DNA of 64,000 nt from Aureobasidium sp. EXF-3400 (GCA_024195585.1 SWBL01000006.1:307105-371104); one strand, 5' to 3'; positions 10,397 to 22,304 are shown, counted from the stretch's first letter. Notes: generated by a model from the letters alone, not told the origin. Made by a program: numbers and translations.

Positions 10397-13300
10397 CTAG
10401 ATACTCGCACGTCTGGGTGCCATGGTTCTTCTCAAGTTCTTTCTCTCTTCCGTCTCCTCCATCACAGGCAACACACCCTCTTCCCTCAACTTGGCCAAGA
10501 ACTCTTGACCATACTTGTAACCAACCTCATAGATCTCGTCGAACTTGGCAAACTCGAGCGTACCATACCCGTCAATTGGTGGACGGAGGTACAAACATCC
10601 AGGAGTGGTTTTAGCACGCTCAAGCGCATCAATACTAGACACATATGCCAGCCGAGCCTGGATCTCAGAAAGTGTGGGTGGGTTGGGGAAGGATGAGAAT
10701 GGGTTCCAACGATTGAAGGAGGCCCAGAATCCGGATAGTGAATCTCCATAGGCCTGCGGGTTGTCATCGTCCAGAGCTCCGACATCAACAGCGAAGATGA
10801 CATCTGCTCCGAGCGACTTCATGTGAGCGACAGTCAAGTTGTCGACATAGCCACCGTCGAGCAGCATGTTGCCTTCGTCGCAAAGAGGAGGTAAGAGGCC
10901 AGCCAGAGACATGGAGGCGCGAACGTAACGCCAAGCGTAACCACTTGTATGGATTTCGGATCGTGACTTGCTGATGTTGGTGGTGTTGCAGTAGAACTCG
11001 AGCCAGAAGTCTTCGATCTGGGAGTCGCCAAATGTCTTGAAGATACCACGGTTGAATTCGTGGCCGGTCGTGTAAGATGCACTGTAGTCAATCAGTCAGC
11101 AGTGTTTAACACATCAGAGGTAGGTAGGCATACGATGGGTAGGTCAGATCCAGAGCAAATCGCCACATACTACCCATCCTTCCAGAGAACTTCTTGGCTC
11201 GACCATACATAGGGACTACATCAGCATCCCATGCGTAGAGTGCACCGATGAAACTACCAATCGAAGTGCCTCCAACAATATCAATAGGAATGCCAGCTTC
11301 TTCCATGGCTTTGATAATACCCACATGAGCAATACCTCTGGCGCCACCTCCACCAAGCACGAGACCAACAGATTTGCCGAGAAGGCGACGAGCTAGGCGA
11401 TGGAAATCACCCTTGAACGGAGTCTCGGCTGAATATAATGGCGTCTGTCGTACCTTCCTCGAAGTGTACTTCTGAATCTCGGCTTGGATGACCTGGACAC
11501 GCTGTTTGATGGCAGTACTAAACCTTCGAAGTTGAGGATGAACAGGCTCGACATGGTCACGGAAAGACATGTGAATATGGTGATGGCTTCCATTGATCCA
11601 CGAACGATCTCTGAGCCATTTGCGTGTAAGTCCAGGATGGCAATATCTCTCGGCGTGTAACAAGACGAGTTCCTTCCTCGCCGTGGTCTTCGTCGTGAGA
11701 AGGAAGCGCTCGTATTCACCAATGGCTGGTGAACTCTCTGCCAGACCTACAAGCAGGATGCAATCTGCCTGGTTAATACAGGTCTGCGTCCAGGGCGACT
11801 TGACGTTTGTATCGGCTACATATAGTACCAGCGCAAACTTCTCTTCAAGATCGGCCAGATACTGAGATAGCTTCAGCTTACCCATCTTTGTGAATGCGTG
11901 CCTGCCAAGGTGGTTTAGGATAGCTGCCTGGTTGAGAGACGTGGTTCTTTGTGGTGTAGCACCAATCTGGTTCAGGGCACTGAGCAAACGGTGACCGAAC
12001 TCTATTACAGGAACACCTGCCGTAACGGGCAGGATTGCGACAGTGCGCAGGTTCGTGGTCGAAGAAGCCTTGTTACGAGTTGCAATCCTGCTTGTATCCT
12101 TGCTGTGTTCGGAATTGGGGTCTTCAATCAGGGCACGCATGCGAGATGCGATGATTTTGGAGATCTTCATAGTGATGCCAGGGTGTTCATGAGCAAGACT
12201 GTTGAAGAGCGACTTGGGGAATTTCGCCAGCTCTGTATCACGGATGGCCAACAGCGTGCCCGGTCGGGTGGACTCAGTCAGAACTTCAAGCTCTCCCACA
12301 CTGTCGCCTTGGCCGTACTCGCCAATCACTCTCATCTTATCATCTGGTCCTTCTTGAATTGCCCTCAATCTGCCATTGAGTACGATATAGATGGCATCAC
12401 TTTCCTCTTTCTGATTGTAAATGACTTGGCCGGCATTGACTTGTACCCATTCGAGAGCGAAATCAATGTGCAAGATGAGCTTCGGAAGCAGAGTGGTAAG
12501 ACGCTTGGCTATGGTAAGTAGCACGACCGGGAATCTCTCCACGATTTTCTCTACGGCGGCTCTTGGTAGAAAACCTACATATACATCTGTCTTGGCGGTG
12601 ACATCGATGAATGAGCGATACGAAGAAACAGTTCCAAGATAACCAGCAAGGCCACCAGGCTTAGTCAAGAAGAGACTCTTCTGTCTCCTATTGCGTGTCT
12701 TGTTTGGAGGGTTCGGGTTGAGAGAGAGCGAGCTGGGTCTTCGAACAGTGCCCATGTTTCTACCTCCTGCTGATCTGATTGTTTGAGGTTCGTTGTCCAA
12801 ATCAACACTGGCTGAGGTACCAAAGATGTTAGACTCTGCAGCCTCAGACTCCTCGAGAGGCACACTGACGTCAAGGAACCCGTCAATGACATAGTAGAGT
12901 CCAGGATTACGCTCCCCTTGCTCAACAAGGACAGATCCTTTAGGGAAAAAGACAATCTCGACTTCCTCCTTCAAATCTTCCAGGATGTTCATGTTGCCAG
13001 CCGCACTGAAGGCTGTCGATGCGATGGAATCAGTTTCACCATCGTTGGGATCGAATGGATCGATGAAGCCGAATGCATTGTTGAAGACAGCCTTTTGTCG
13101 TCTGGAATCGTAAGAGACAAGCTTGGGTGACTGTGGCAATGAGTCCGTCTTTGAAAGTCCATCTTTTGCGTTGTTGAGTCCGATGGCCTGGTACATGCAT
13201 TCCAGGATGGATTCTCTGAAGATCATGTCCTCGTCTACGGAGTCCTGACGGCGCAATGTCTTGATGTGAGCATCGAAAGGATTGAAGTTCTTGCTGGCCA

Positions 13301-15044
13301 AGGGGCTCATACCGTCCCTTCCGAGAGGTCTCGGCGTCTGGAAGGGTAAAGAGTATGGCACCAGGTTTCTGCGACCACCTTGTCTTGCGACATTGTTATT
13401 ATTGGTCAGCAAGTCTCCAGCGCTGACACCAGATCTGTCTTTCTCCGGGTCAGGCGAACCAGGGCTTTGCTCTTGAACGAGCCTACTGCTGCGTGTCGGC
13501 GTGTGAATGGACTCGCTTCTTCCTCCTCCACCACGACGACTACTAGGCGCAGCTTGTGCGTGAAGAACAGCTTCTTTTCGTAAACCAGTCGCTGTCTTCT
13601 TCCTCTGACCAGCACGCGGATTGTGCAGAGCGATACCCTTAGTGATTTCCTCTGGTCCGGTGCGCTCCTTCTCCTTGGTGAATTTGTTCTTCAGTCTCTC
13701 CATAGCGTCTCCTTTCAAGAAGTCTGGAAGATCGTATGCAGTATAGCCATCCATAAGCCTCTCAATACGCAGGACCTCACTAGTAAGGCCGAGATACTGG
13801 TGACCTGTCGCCATCGTGACACGTTGGAGTCGAGTTAGAATGACTTGAACGATATGCGAAGTTGCTTTAGGATAGACACGGGTAAGTCGTCGGAACGCAG
13901 TCGCTGGAATGATAGCGATTGTAGTATCGACGGAAGCCCTTGCAACGATGTCTGGATGCGCGGATATGTTCTTTGCGGATGGTTTGTGAGAGCCATGGCT
14001 GCTAGCTTGTCTCGACTTTGGTTCAGGGGCTGGTTCGTTTGGATCGTTCAAAGAAAATGAAGGGACTGCACTTTGAGCAAAGGATGCAGCATCAAGTCCA
14101 TGCAAGATGGTATGAGGCTCTGTGCTGGTGGCAGTAAGATTGGGGCTTATGATTGGCGACAAGGGTGTGGCAGCACCACTATGACGAGCCGAGAGTGGTG
14201 TTTGAGGCTGGGCACCATCTCGTAGGTTGGAGCTTACATCACCATCCTTCTCATCGTGACGCAGTTTGACATCCTCTGTGAAGAGAGACAGGATGGAAAA
14301 TAATGAAGACATGGGTGCGCCGTTCTTGACTTCGGTCAACAATTGGTATCCTTGGTTGCCGTGTATGCGCCCTTCGTCGTCAACGCCGGTGTCTTCTGGG
14401 GAGGTTCTGCCAGTTGACGGATCTTCCTCCCGGTCCTTGTTCGATTTCACGAAGATCTGAACCAAGCCATCGACCACCAGACAAAAGCCCTTCTCCTCTT
14501 CCAGTAGGATGGTCTCTCCAGCAATGAGCTTTCTTGTTTGCATGGTCCGGGTGAGCTCGTGGAAGACAGGACGTTCGAGATAACCAAAGACCTTGATGGC
14601 ACTCAAAAACTCATCGAGATAGTTTGCCAGACCTTGCTTGGAGTCAGTCTCTTGGGTATCTGGAAAGACTTCGACTTGAGGTTCTTTGCGTTGTGGCTCC
14701 GGAGGTAGTCGCGAGTACATGTTTAGAAAACGATAGCGGACGATCCAACTAGCAGTCGAGACGAAGAAGATGAGAATCAGTACGACAGTAGTCATGTTGA
14801 CGGTCAAAGTCAAACTTGTTGACAAGAATGTAAATAGCCATGTCGGTAAAGTAATGGTTAGGAAAGCGATGAACCAGAAAAGGAGGCTGGGTAAGGCGGT
14901 AAAGATGGCCAGGATCAAGCCTGCTGCCGAACCAACAGATGCCGACTCGGTACCGGGGGGCAGAGGTGATACGACTGGCACGGTTGTATTCTGTAAGATG
15001 TCCCTCACGGCATCCGAGGCATTCGAGGCCATTTCAGAAGCCAT
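10397..15044 (-). CDS. NTE1: Lysophospholipase NTE1 (neuropathy target esterase homologue)
   Basis: Exons 11134-15044 and 10397-11081 (52-nt intron) encode 1531 residues, in line with fungal NTE1. The enzyme deacylates phosphatidylcholine to glycerophosphocholine at the ER. Two or three membrane helices occupy about residues 35-110. Three cyclic-nucleotide-binding-like domains follow (near 160-230, 690-760 and 850-940), separated by a long disordered Ser/Pro-rich linker. The patatin domain carries the glycine-rich oxyanion loop [13 protein letters not shown] near 1230, the nucleophile Ser1261 in GTSIG, and the catalytic Asp1379 in DGG. I chose the ATG at 15044 because the 12 upstream codons start with TTG. 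It is head to head with PAF1. No catalytic residue is missing. Confidence 0.95.
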
Positions 15045-15615
15045 TTGTTCAGGCTGTTGATAATGAGAGGCTTGCTGCAAAGGATGTCCAGTTAGAGCGA
15101 GTTATTGCCCGATGATGGTGACAACGAGACTCAACACATGACGAGATACACTTCAAAGAAACGAATCGGCACTTTTGTAAAGAAAAGTGACATTGACCCA
15201 GGTGAATAGGAGTTGGCCTGTTTGCTTGCAGTATAAGACACGTTGTCTTGGCATCCCGTTCTGGCATGCGCGATTGGCAGGTGGATGATCGTTCAATTTT
15301 GTAACCTCTTCTGCAAACATGATCTTTCATATAGCTCACTTTGAAGGGCATTGTGATTCCGTCAAGATATAGGTTCGGCGTAATTAGCATGTTACTCTAC
15401 AGAACTATTGGTTCGGGTTTCATATTGTGCATAGCATATATATTATCACTTTAGTGAAGTAGTCCGTGCGCGCGGAGGAGCCATGGCTCCAGATGTCGGC
15501 GCATCGCGACTTTGTGACAGTCGCAAGTGAAGTTGGTCGCGAGCCCTCAAAGACATCGTCGACATCTACCACGTACCATCCACACCGAGTGTAGACCAAG
15601 GTCTTTAGATTAAAG
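15045..15615. promoter_or_regulatory. Divergent promoter region NTE1 / PAF1
   Basis: About 570 bp between two start codons pointing away from each other. An A/T-rich patch (catatatattatcac near 15438) is the only TATA-like element seen. No protein-coding frame is supported. Confidence 0.4.
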
Positions 15616-17000
15616 ATGGCATCTGGACGGTCAGAACGCGTCTATCATCAAGACTATATTGCGCGCATCAGATACTCCAACACACTACCACCACCCCCGA
15701 ACCCGCCAAAGCTTCTCGACATCCCTGGAACCGGCATCGCCTCGAACAACTACACATCGGCTTCGTATGCCCTCAAGCTAGCGCGAGAGCAGCCTCTCAA
15801 CATTGAAGCCGATGCCGAGCTTGGAATGCCCATTGACCTGGTCGGTCTGCCAGGTGTCTTTGATGGAGACGAGAGCGGTATGTCCAGAGCTACCGTCTGT
15901 CCATGCACGACGACGAAGACTGACAAACAACAGCCATCATGGCCCAGGATCCTCCGCCGCCGCTTCACCCCAAGGACCGAGCACTGCTCAAGCCGCTATC
16001 AGCACTCGGAAAGCCGACAGCAATGAACTCTGGTGTCAGTTTCCTCCGCAGGACAGAATACATCTCATCCAATGCTGCCGCTGTTCAACGGTTCGAGTCG
16101 AGTACCTCCAAAGACCTTCTGCGCGTGCGCAACGATCCCAAGCGTCGCAAGCCTCCGACTGTCAATCGCGACGACCCTATCAACATCATCAGATCCCTCG
16201 TCAAGGGCTTCGACCTGGCCTACCCTGAAGATGCCTACACTGGTCCCGATTCAGAGACGAATATCCGCGGTGCTCCCATCACTGAAGCCGACCGAAGTGC
16301 TTGGAAGAAGCCAAAACACCCTACAAAGCCCAACCTGACCCTCCTGGACTCATACCCTCTTCTTCCCGACATGGACGCCTTGCCAATGACTGGCGACTTC
16401 CAGATTGTCAAATTCAGCACCAATCCAGTCGCACAATCAGATTCCTACGACCACCGCCTCGACACAGCTCTATTGCGACCACTCGGCGCAGATCTTGCCC
16501 TGCTCGAAGAGCGTATGGACGCCCACAAAGCCGACCCGACCATGCCTAAACCGCTTCCTGAGTGGGACTACGACTTGTTCCTGGCAGAGCATGAAGGCTC
16601 AGTTCGCGGCATCAAGCGCAAGTTTGATCCCAATGATGCTCAAAACGACGACCCGTCACTTTACGACACTGAGGCAGACGGCGAAAGCTGTTTCCAGTTC
16701 CAGCGTATCCGTGAATACGAGACATACCAACAGGCTGGTGACGCCGACAACGCATATGGCGACACAGTCGCTCTTGCCCTGCACGATACTGGCGATCGTC
16801 TTGAAAAGGGTGCCTACTTCTATCCCGTCAAACAGCGTACCAACCTCCGTCCGAAGCGCAAGACACCCGGAGTTCTCGAGGAGGGCCGCGTCGAGCACGT
16901 CGATGTGCTACACGTCAACGTCAGAGACCCCAACTCAGATGAGGCCACTATGCGCTCAGATCAACAGGCTGCGCTCGACCCTACTACAGAGAGCGTATAG
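15616..17000 (+). CDS. PAF1: RNA polymerase II-associated factor 1 (Paf1 complex)
   Basis: Exons 15616-15877 and 15934-17000 encode 442 residues. Paf1 is the scaffold of the Paf1 complex, which travels with RNA polymerase II and promotes H2B ubiquitination and H3K4/K36 methylation. The N-terminus (YIARIRYSNTLPPPPNPPKLL) is the family hallmark, followed by the segment LLKPLSALGKPTAMNSGVSFLRRTEYIS that is characteristic of Paf1 (only its parts are quoted here for orientation: FLRRTEYIS). The middle and C-terminal parts, with DFQIVKFSTNP and VYPV-like strands (AYFYPVKQRTNLRPKRK), fit the rest of the domain. The 56-nt intron has GTATGT and CAG ends. Length agrees with other ascomycetes. Assignment rests on motif recognition. 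Confidence 0.92.
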
Positions 17001-17333
17001 AGCAGTAGTTGTTGTAACTTTTAGAACCAAAAAAGACATTTTCTAGCTACACTCAATTTCTCCATCATCTTCACTTGAGCTAACACGATTTTGTCCTAGC
17101 CGACTTTCAGCAGAGCTTTGAAGTTGATCATTTCACGTGCGTCGTACGTGTCCCTGTGATCAAATTCATCTGAGTTGACAGCGACGATGGTGTCACCATG
17201 ATACTTGGAGTGTTGAGGGGCTTCAGGCTTGAGATACACGAGAGCACTATTGGAATCAGAGACCCGATGACCTGGTATGTTGTCATTCGCCTGATACAAG
17301 CAAAGCTTCAGTCTCTTGCTCTTGCTCGGATCT
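17001..17333. other. Gap holding the continued reading frame of the coiled-coil gene
   Basis: About 330 bp between PAF1 and the TGA of the minus-strand coiled-coil gene. On the minus strand the frame beyond that TGA stays open for 78 more codons, to a TAG near 17096, and reads like protein. It also must hold the PAF1 3' UTR. Confidence 0.4.
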
Positions 17334-17952
17334 CAGCTTTTCGAGCTCTGCACTATCTGAAAGCCTCTTCTCTGCCTCCGGGATCGTTCTGCCAAAATCT
17401 TCTAACTGGTGTTTGTACCCGTTTAGTTCTGTGCACCAACTCTCGGGCGAAAGATCCGGCTTGCCAGGTCCTATATAGATATATTGGTCAGATCAACTTT
17501 TGTTATTAGTCTGGTGGGTTAACGTACCGAAAACGAGAATTAACTCGAGGATTGCCATCTTCGCATGTTTGAACTGCTCCTCTACAACTTTCTCATCGGC
17601 CCGAAGATCGTGCAGGGCGTCATGCTTCATCTTCACCTCGTCTTCATATTTTTTCTTTGCAGCGTCTAACACTTTCTGGCGTCTGTCGAGCTCAGATTCC
17701 TGCTCCTCAATTCTCTTCTTTTTCTCATTGGAATCATTCAAGCTATCTTTAGCTTTAGCATAGTGACTCCGAGTCTTTCTGGACAGATTGGACTGTTATC
17801 ATCATGTAAGCAAATCACGTGGAAGCCAGATGAGTGCGTCGTTGCTAACATACTTCAGAGGAGGTTGTCGAATTCCTATCAAAGGGCCCTTGGCGTTTGG
17901 CGACCATATCTTCCCCAGGGGACACGAGGAAAGACACGAAGAGCTTGACCAT
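17334..17952 (-). CDS. Small coiled-coil protein, unrecognised, possibly truncated by TGA
   Basis: I read exons 17854-17952, 17528-17792 and 17334-17470, giving 166 residues. The introns (61 and 57 nt) have GTATGT and GTACGT donors and AG acceptors, and exon lengths sum to a multiple of three. An in-frame TAA lies two codons before the ATG. Residues about 45-100 are a strongly charged heptad-type coiled coil (NEKKKRIEEQESELDRRQKV, then KKYEDEVKMKHDALHDLRAD). No domain was recognised, so no function is given. The frame continues past the TGA at 17336-17334 for 78 open codons with ordinary amino-acid composition (such as NSALVYLKPEAPQHSKYHGD), so this may be a recent nonsense allele, a pseudogene, or a gene with an unrecognised intron. 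Confidence 0.5.
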
Positions 17953-19732
17953 CACTTATAGTATCTATTGACTGTTGCTTGATCACATCCATCCCATGCC
18001 ATTGTAGGGCGCTTATCTGTTGTACGACCATTTCTGCATGCTGAACTTTTGTACCACCATATCATAACGCGCATGCCGCAGATTCATGCAGGAATTGCTG
18101 CGGTCCGATCAAATAGCGCCAATCATCGGCTGCACACTGATACCCGTATGAGTCGTACGAAATCGTGTTTGTCATCTCTCCTTATGGCTAGTTTATATGC
18201 CTTTCTTTCTGCGAAGGCAGCTTACGAGAGCAATGTTGGGTATGCCCCTTGATACTATATGGACTTTAATCTACGCGCTGAATATAAGTCCTCGAGACCC
18301 GTCCTTGGTCTCTTCATCGTCTGCACATAGTCGCCAGTCAGAGCATCAAGTACGACGACATGTCACTCGGTGGACGCGGCTGCTGCTACGATTCAGTCTC
18401 GAGTTGAGACTATCAAAGAGAAGAACACAGATGTGGATGTGAGGTCTATGAACCATCAAACTTGATCATGCATTTCAGAATAACTGGCAACAACCAACAA
18501 GCGTTTGAATCTGAGAGATAGGAGCAGAATGACGGATCACAGACCTGATGACTTTTCTTCCTCTGTCAAGATGGTTGGGCTGCTTGAAACCTATCTGGGA
18601 CGATGACTGGGGGTAGGTCCTCAAGACCATATGGTCGGACGAGGGCTCAGTATATTGTTCTGAAGGCATCAACGGGGTTTACTCTCCTTTTTATACTTAC
18701 CTTGTACCGTGATATTCATCTACTGCAATCTCTAGATTTCCATCTGTGTGAGAGTATATGTCTTTGCTCCCTAGGTACTCATAGTGTCACTACGCCATCT
18801 CCCCTATGTATCATGTTTTGCTTTACTTTCTAGCGGGGATGTTGTTTACCGATATCAAGATGGACAACCCTCATTTGTTATTCTGCCAGAATGCTGAGAA
18901 GAGGACCCAGGCGTAGAGCCATGATGTCCAGCAGCATAACAGAACAAAGCACTTCTATGTCTTTCTTCGGGCACGGATTTTTGATACCAATTAATCGCCT
19001 GGAAAGGTGCATAGAGTTACCGTGCAATCGGCTACCAGTGACCTTGCGATACGTCTTGAAGACACTGAAGTTCGTCCACAACCCGAACGACGCAAATATT
19101 CGAAGTAAAGTCAAGAACCAGGTCCATGGATCCACAACAGTAACCAGCATCTCAGGACCAGATGATCTGCCTGATTTTCTGTGAATCCATGTGTCGATAG
19201 TTGCAGATATTGGAGAGCGTGGAGATATTCTACGCTTTACAGACCTGTTCGTTTCTCAGGCTTCCCTGATGCTGTGGTTCATCGCTTGTCCTTGTAGCTA
19301 TCTGTCGATATATCGAACCAGATCAGGAGTTCAAGATCCCAGTTGTGGGACAGGGCATTTGAGAAGGCGTTGACGGCTGTTTGTCAGCATTTATATTTAT
19401 ACGTGGAAATCCCGCTGGTCCTGTGGTTCCATTCACAACCCAAGGCTGTGATGTATTGACTTCGTATACCAACATAGCCCCATGAATCGTCGTGTGGTGT
19501 AACCGGTGTAGTGTTGTTTACTCAGAAAGAAGATGGCTCGACATAGCGAACAAGCAACAGCACCATTTGATATCGACCCAGGCTGTGATAAAGTAGACTG
19601 TGATTCTTAGACACTCACGTCTCTAACCTCGAATCGCCAGGATCCAACCAAATGCTGTACCAGATACCATTTGAACCCAACGCCAACGCTAATGCAAGTA
19701 AACTCCAGTCCATGTGACCTAGCACCAGAGGA
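17953..19732. other. Gene-poor region without a confident gene
   Basis: About 1.8 kb. Several short open frames on both strands look mildly protein-like and some are flanked by splice-like signals. Examples are a 90-codon minus frame at 18878-19150 with hydrophobic segments and a short minus frame near 19615-19713 ending in a GTGAGT donor. I could not join them into one consistent gene. Decayed coding DNA or an undescribed lineage-specific gene are both possible. One weak candidate at 18148-18465 is listed separately. Confidence 0.35.
18148..18465 (+). CDS. Candidate small secreted protein (weak)
   Basis: A possible two-exon frame, 18148-18239 and 18342-18465, encodes 71 residues. The first exon looks like a signal peptide: a basic start (MSRTKSC), a hydrophobic core (LSSLLMASLYAFLSA) and a cleavage-like AKA-AY. 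The donor is GTATGC and the acceptor CAG, with a 102-nt intron, longer than most here. The second exon reads SSTTTCHSVDAAAATIQSRV and then a charged helix. No family was recognised, and a further 3' exon may exist, because a GTGAGG donor lies at 18439. The evidence is only composition and splice signals, so treat it as a hypothesis. Confidence 0.25.
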
Positions 19733-20606
19733 TCAGACCGACTGCTGCAAAGCTCGTTTCTGCTTCCAGGCTTGGTTGAGTTTCTCTTTACGTGCTTGTT
19801 CTGTCGAGTTCTTCTGCTTCTTCCACTCATCGGATTGCATAAAGTCCTCCCAGTCTTGGTCAATGTCGATCTCATCCGGAATCGGTTCATCATCTGCATG
19901 CCACTCATCGTCTGCAATGCCCATTTCGTCCAGTATGTCTTCATCGTCATCAAAGTATGCCCTCCTCTTCTCGGAGTCAGCCATGTTGGCGAAGTAAGCT
20001 TGCGTGGCACTCGGGACCTGCTGCTGCCATTCGGTAGGAAGAGTTGATGGATCCAGTATAGATGATAGTTGTGTAAGGTCGTCCCATCTGAGCGGTCTTT
20101 TTACTTCAGGTTGCTCCTTGACAGGTGCGTCTTTCATAACGACGTCAGGCACAGGCGCTGTTGGCGTTGGCCGTGTTTGTTGACTTGCATCGCGTCCAAT
20201 GTCCTTGAATCCTCTCTTAGCACCGTCGGATCTATCTTTGTTCAGGTTGATGCTGATCATGTCGGAGTTTTCAGACCGCTTCTTCTCGGAGCGCGAGTTG
20301 CGGACGGCGGCAGTGGGGTTTCTGGTGATTTGCTTCATCTCCTTCATGCGCTTGCGGTGTTGGTGGTCATGGCCGTTTTCGTGGACTTCGAGTTCGGTAA
20401 TTCTTTGGTAGCCTTTGTTACACAATTCGCAGTAGAAGTTGCGGCGCAATTCGCGAGCGCTTTCGGTCTGCGACTTGGGTTAGGGTGGATGAATGCGAAA
20501 GGTGGACGCCATGGTGTACCTGCGCGCTGGGCAGGGCGGTTGATCGCTGCGATCATGTTAGCTACTTGAGATAGCATGCGACAGACGATAGGCTTACTGG
20601 ACCCAT
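19733..20606 (-). CDS. C2H2/U1-type zinc-finger protein with acidic tail
   Basis: Exons 20598-20606 (9 nt), 20520-20546 (27 nt) and 19733-20467 encode 256 residues beginning MGPRSTALPSAQTESARELR. The two introns (51 and 52 nt) have GTAAGC and GTACAC donors and GCAG acceptors. One C2H2 finger lies at about residues 23-46 (FYCELCNKGYQRITELEVHE, then NGHDHQHRKR), followed by a basic segment (MKEMKQITRNP). The C-terminal half is acidic (FDDDEDILDEMG, DIDQDWEDFMQSDEWKKQK) and ends in a Lys-rich helix. This build suggests a nuclear RNA- or nucleic-acid-linked protein, but I do not know its specific role. It shares a short divergent promoter with the MCP1-like gene. Confidence 0.85.
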
Positions 20607-20797
20607 GATGAATGATTGATGTGCTTGTTGTAGAAGATGGAAGAAGATTGTCCTGCGCGGAGCCAAAGCTCAATCTCGAAGCCGAGGCCTAGATAGATCC
20701 GCTGATGCAGACTGAGATAAGATAAGAGCTATCTGGTAAGCAATAACATGTGCACCGCTGATTCGCGGGCCATCAAGCATTCTTGATCATTGCACAG
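20607..20797. promoter_or_regulatory. Short divergent promoter, zinc-finger gene / MCP1-like gene
   Basis: Only 191 bp separate the two start codons, so the genes must share control sequence. No TATA box or known site was recognised. Confidence 0.4.
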
Positions 20798-21742
20798 ATG
20801 AATACACACGCCAACGACCTCGAGCGGGAGCCATCCCTGCTAGAACTCGAGCCTTCGCCCATCGAGGAAGACTTTCCCTCAGACTCGTACTTCCCTTCAG
20901 CAGCCTCGGACGATGCACCGCTCGATCATGAGACCATCAAGCCTCTCCAACGGACCTCTACCCTAGGTCTGGATGCACACTCGCCTGTCTGGTATCTCAC
21001 ACGTATCCACAAGTATTCGAGCTACGCCTTCTCCGTCTTCACCGCCTTCCATGTCGCCAACACGGCTCTCATCCCGCTTGCCACGCGCTCTGTCGCCAGC
21101 TCCGAACCCTACCTCTTGCTTACTCGTCCTTACTACCAATCACCTATCGCTGAGCCTTTCATCGTTGTCTTGCCTTTGATCGCCCACATTGGCAGTGGTG
21201 TAGCCCTCCGTCTGTACCGTCGCAAGCAGAACCTCAAGAGATATGGTGCAGAAAACAGGACAGACAGACGCATGGTCGCATGGCCAAAGTTGTCCGGCAC
21301 GAGCGCTCTAGGATACGCCTTGGTACCACTGGTCTTCGGCCACACCTTTGTCAACAGAATCATCCCCTTGTGGTACGAAGGTGGCTCTAGTAGCATCAAC
21401 CTAGGCTATGTCTCGCATGGCTTTGCCAAACACCCCGCCGTATCTTTCGTCGGCTTCAGCGCTCTCATCACTGTTGGCGTGTTCCACTCTGTTTGGGGTT
21501 GGGCCAAGTGGCTCAACTGGACACCGTCACAAGTCACCCAGGGAGGACCAGAGGGTCAAATGCACAGAAAGAGAAGATGGTATGTGGTCAACGCAGTCAG
21601 CGCTGTAGTCAGTGCACTCTGGCTGGCTGGCGGTATGGGCATCGTCGGTCGCGGCGGTGCAGTTGGCGGATGGGTTGGTAGGGAATACGACCAGCTGTAC
21701 AGCCATATTCCTCTAATTGGCAACTACATGGCTTCTTCGTAG
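20798..21742 (+). CDS. MCP1: Mcp1-type mitochondrial membrane protein (DUF1691)
   Basis: A single exon of 314 residues. I use the ATG at 20798; the frame opens slightly upstream but only with a TTG. An acidic N-terminus of about 55 residues precedes repeated membrane segments, for example YSSYAFSVFTAFHVANTALI, AEPFIVVLPLIAHIGSGVAL, ALGYALVPLVFGHTFVNRII and VSFVGFSALITVGVFHSVWG. Paired His residues in the helices (FHVAN, IAHIG, GHTFVN, VFHSVW) match the heme-coordinating pattern expected in this family. Yeast Mcp1 is a mitochondrial outer-membrane protein that works with Vps13 in lipid homeostasis and suppresses loss of ER-mitochondria contacts. The family call is by pattern; the function is carried over from yeast. 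Confidence 0.82.
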   Translation: MNTHANDLEREPSLLELEPSPIEEDFPSDSYFPSAASDDAPLDHETIKPLQRTSTLGLDAHSPVWYLTRIHKYSSYAFSVFTAFHVANTALIPLATRSVASSEPYLLLTRPYYQSPIAEPFIVVLPLIAHIGSGVALRLYRRKQNLKRYGAENRTDRRMVAWPKLSGTSALGYALVPLVFGHTFVNRIIPLWYEGGSSSINLGYVSHGFAKHPAVSFVGFSALITVGVFHSVWGWAKWLNWTPSQVTQGGPEGQMHRKRRWYVVNAVSAVVSALWLAGGMGIVGRGGAVGGWVGREYDQLYSHIPLIGNYMASS

Positions 21743-22304
21743 TAGATGTTGGATTCTGTTTTCTTCTCTGTACTCCTCAAATACCCATCTCAGCGTAAAT
21801 TGATCAATTGTTTCACAAACAGTTTATTTCTCGTGCTCGCGCCGACCTTCCTTTCAAGGGTAAAATGATAGAGTAAAAGCAGCCCCGGACCCCTCCTTAT
21901 CGACAAACGTGGGGCGGGAAACGCACTCGTTCGGCCCGTATCCCGGCGATCGAGTCGCGCGCCCTGCACATTCAGCCATTAGACTTCTTATCTGAAGGAG
22001 CACCAAGAAACTAAAGTGGCTCAACTTCCTGCATGTGGTGCCGTTTGGCGAGTCTCGTAAAAAAAAAGTTGACTTCTGGAAATCAATGACTCTTTCTTCT
22101 GTCTCTTCTGCATCTTTTCCATTGTCATTGTTCTGTTGAGACAACCACTCGGGTAGAACAAGCTTGAGCCGAGAGCTCGCGTCACAGTCGTTTGTTTGAA
22201 CACGATTGCTTGTTTGCTCTCTGTAATTACCTGAGAGGTAAGAAACTGCATATCTTTTGGACGTTCTTCCAACAAGAACGGAGTCTGACAGACATCAGTC
22301 CGAC
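21743..22304. other. Intergenic region before GCV2
   Basis: About 560 bp holding the MCP1-like 3' UTR and the GCV2 promoter. A run of nine A (cgtaaaaaaaaagttg near 22062) is visible. No further feature was recognised. Confidence 0.4.

Noticed and set aside
19379..19500. Minus-strand peptides near 19380-19500 that look like a glycoprotein fragment
   Set aside because: Different frames each look plausible for 30-45 codons, and joining them would need an intron of about 26 nt; no consistent gene could be built.
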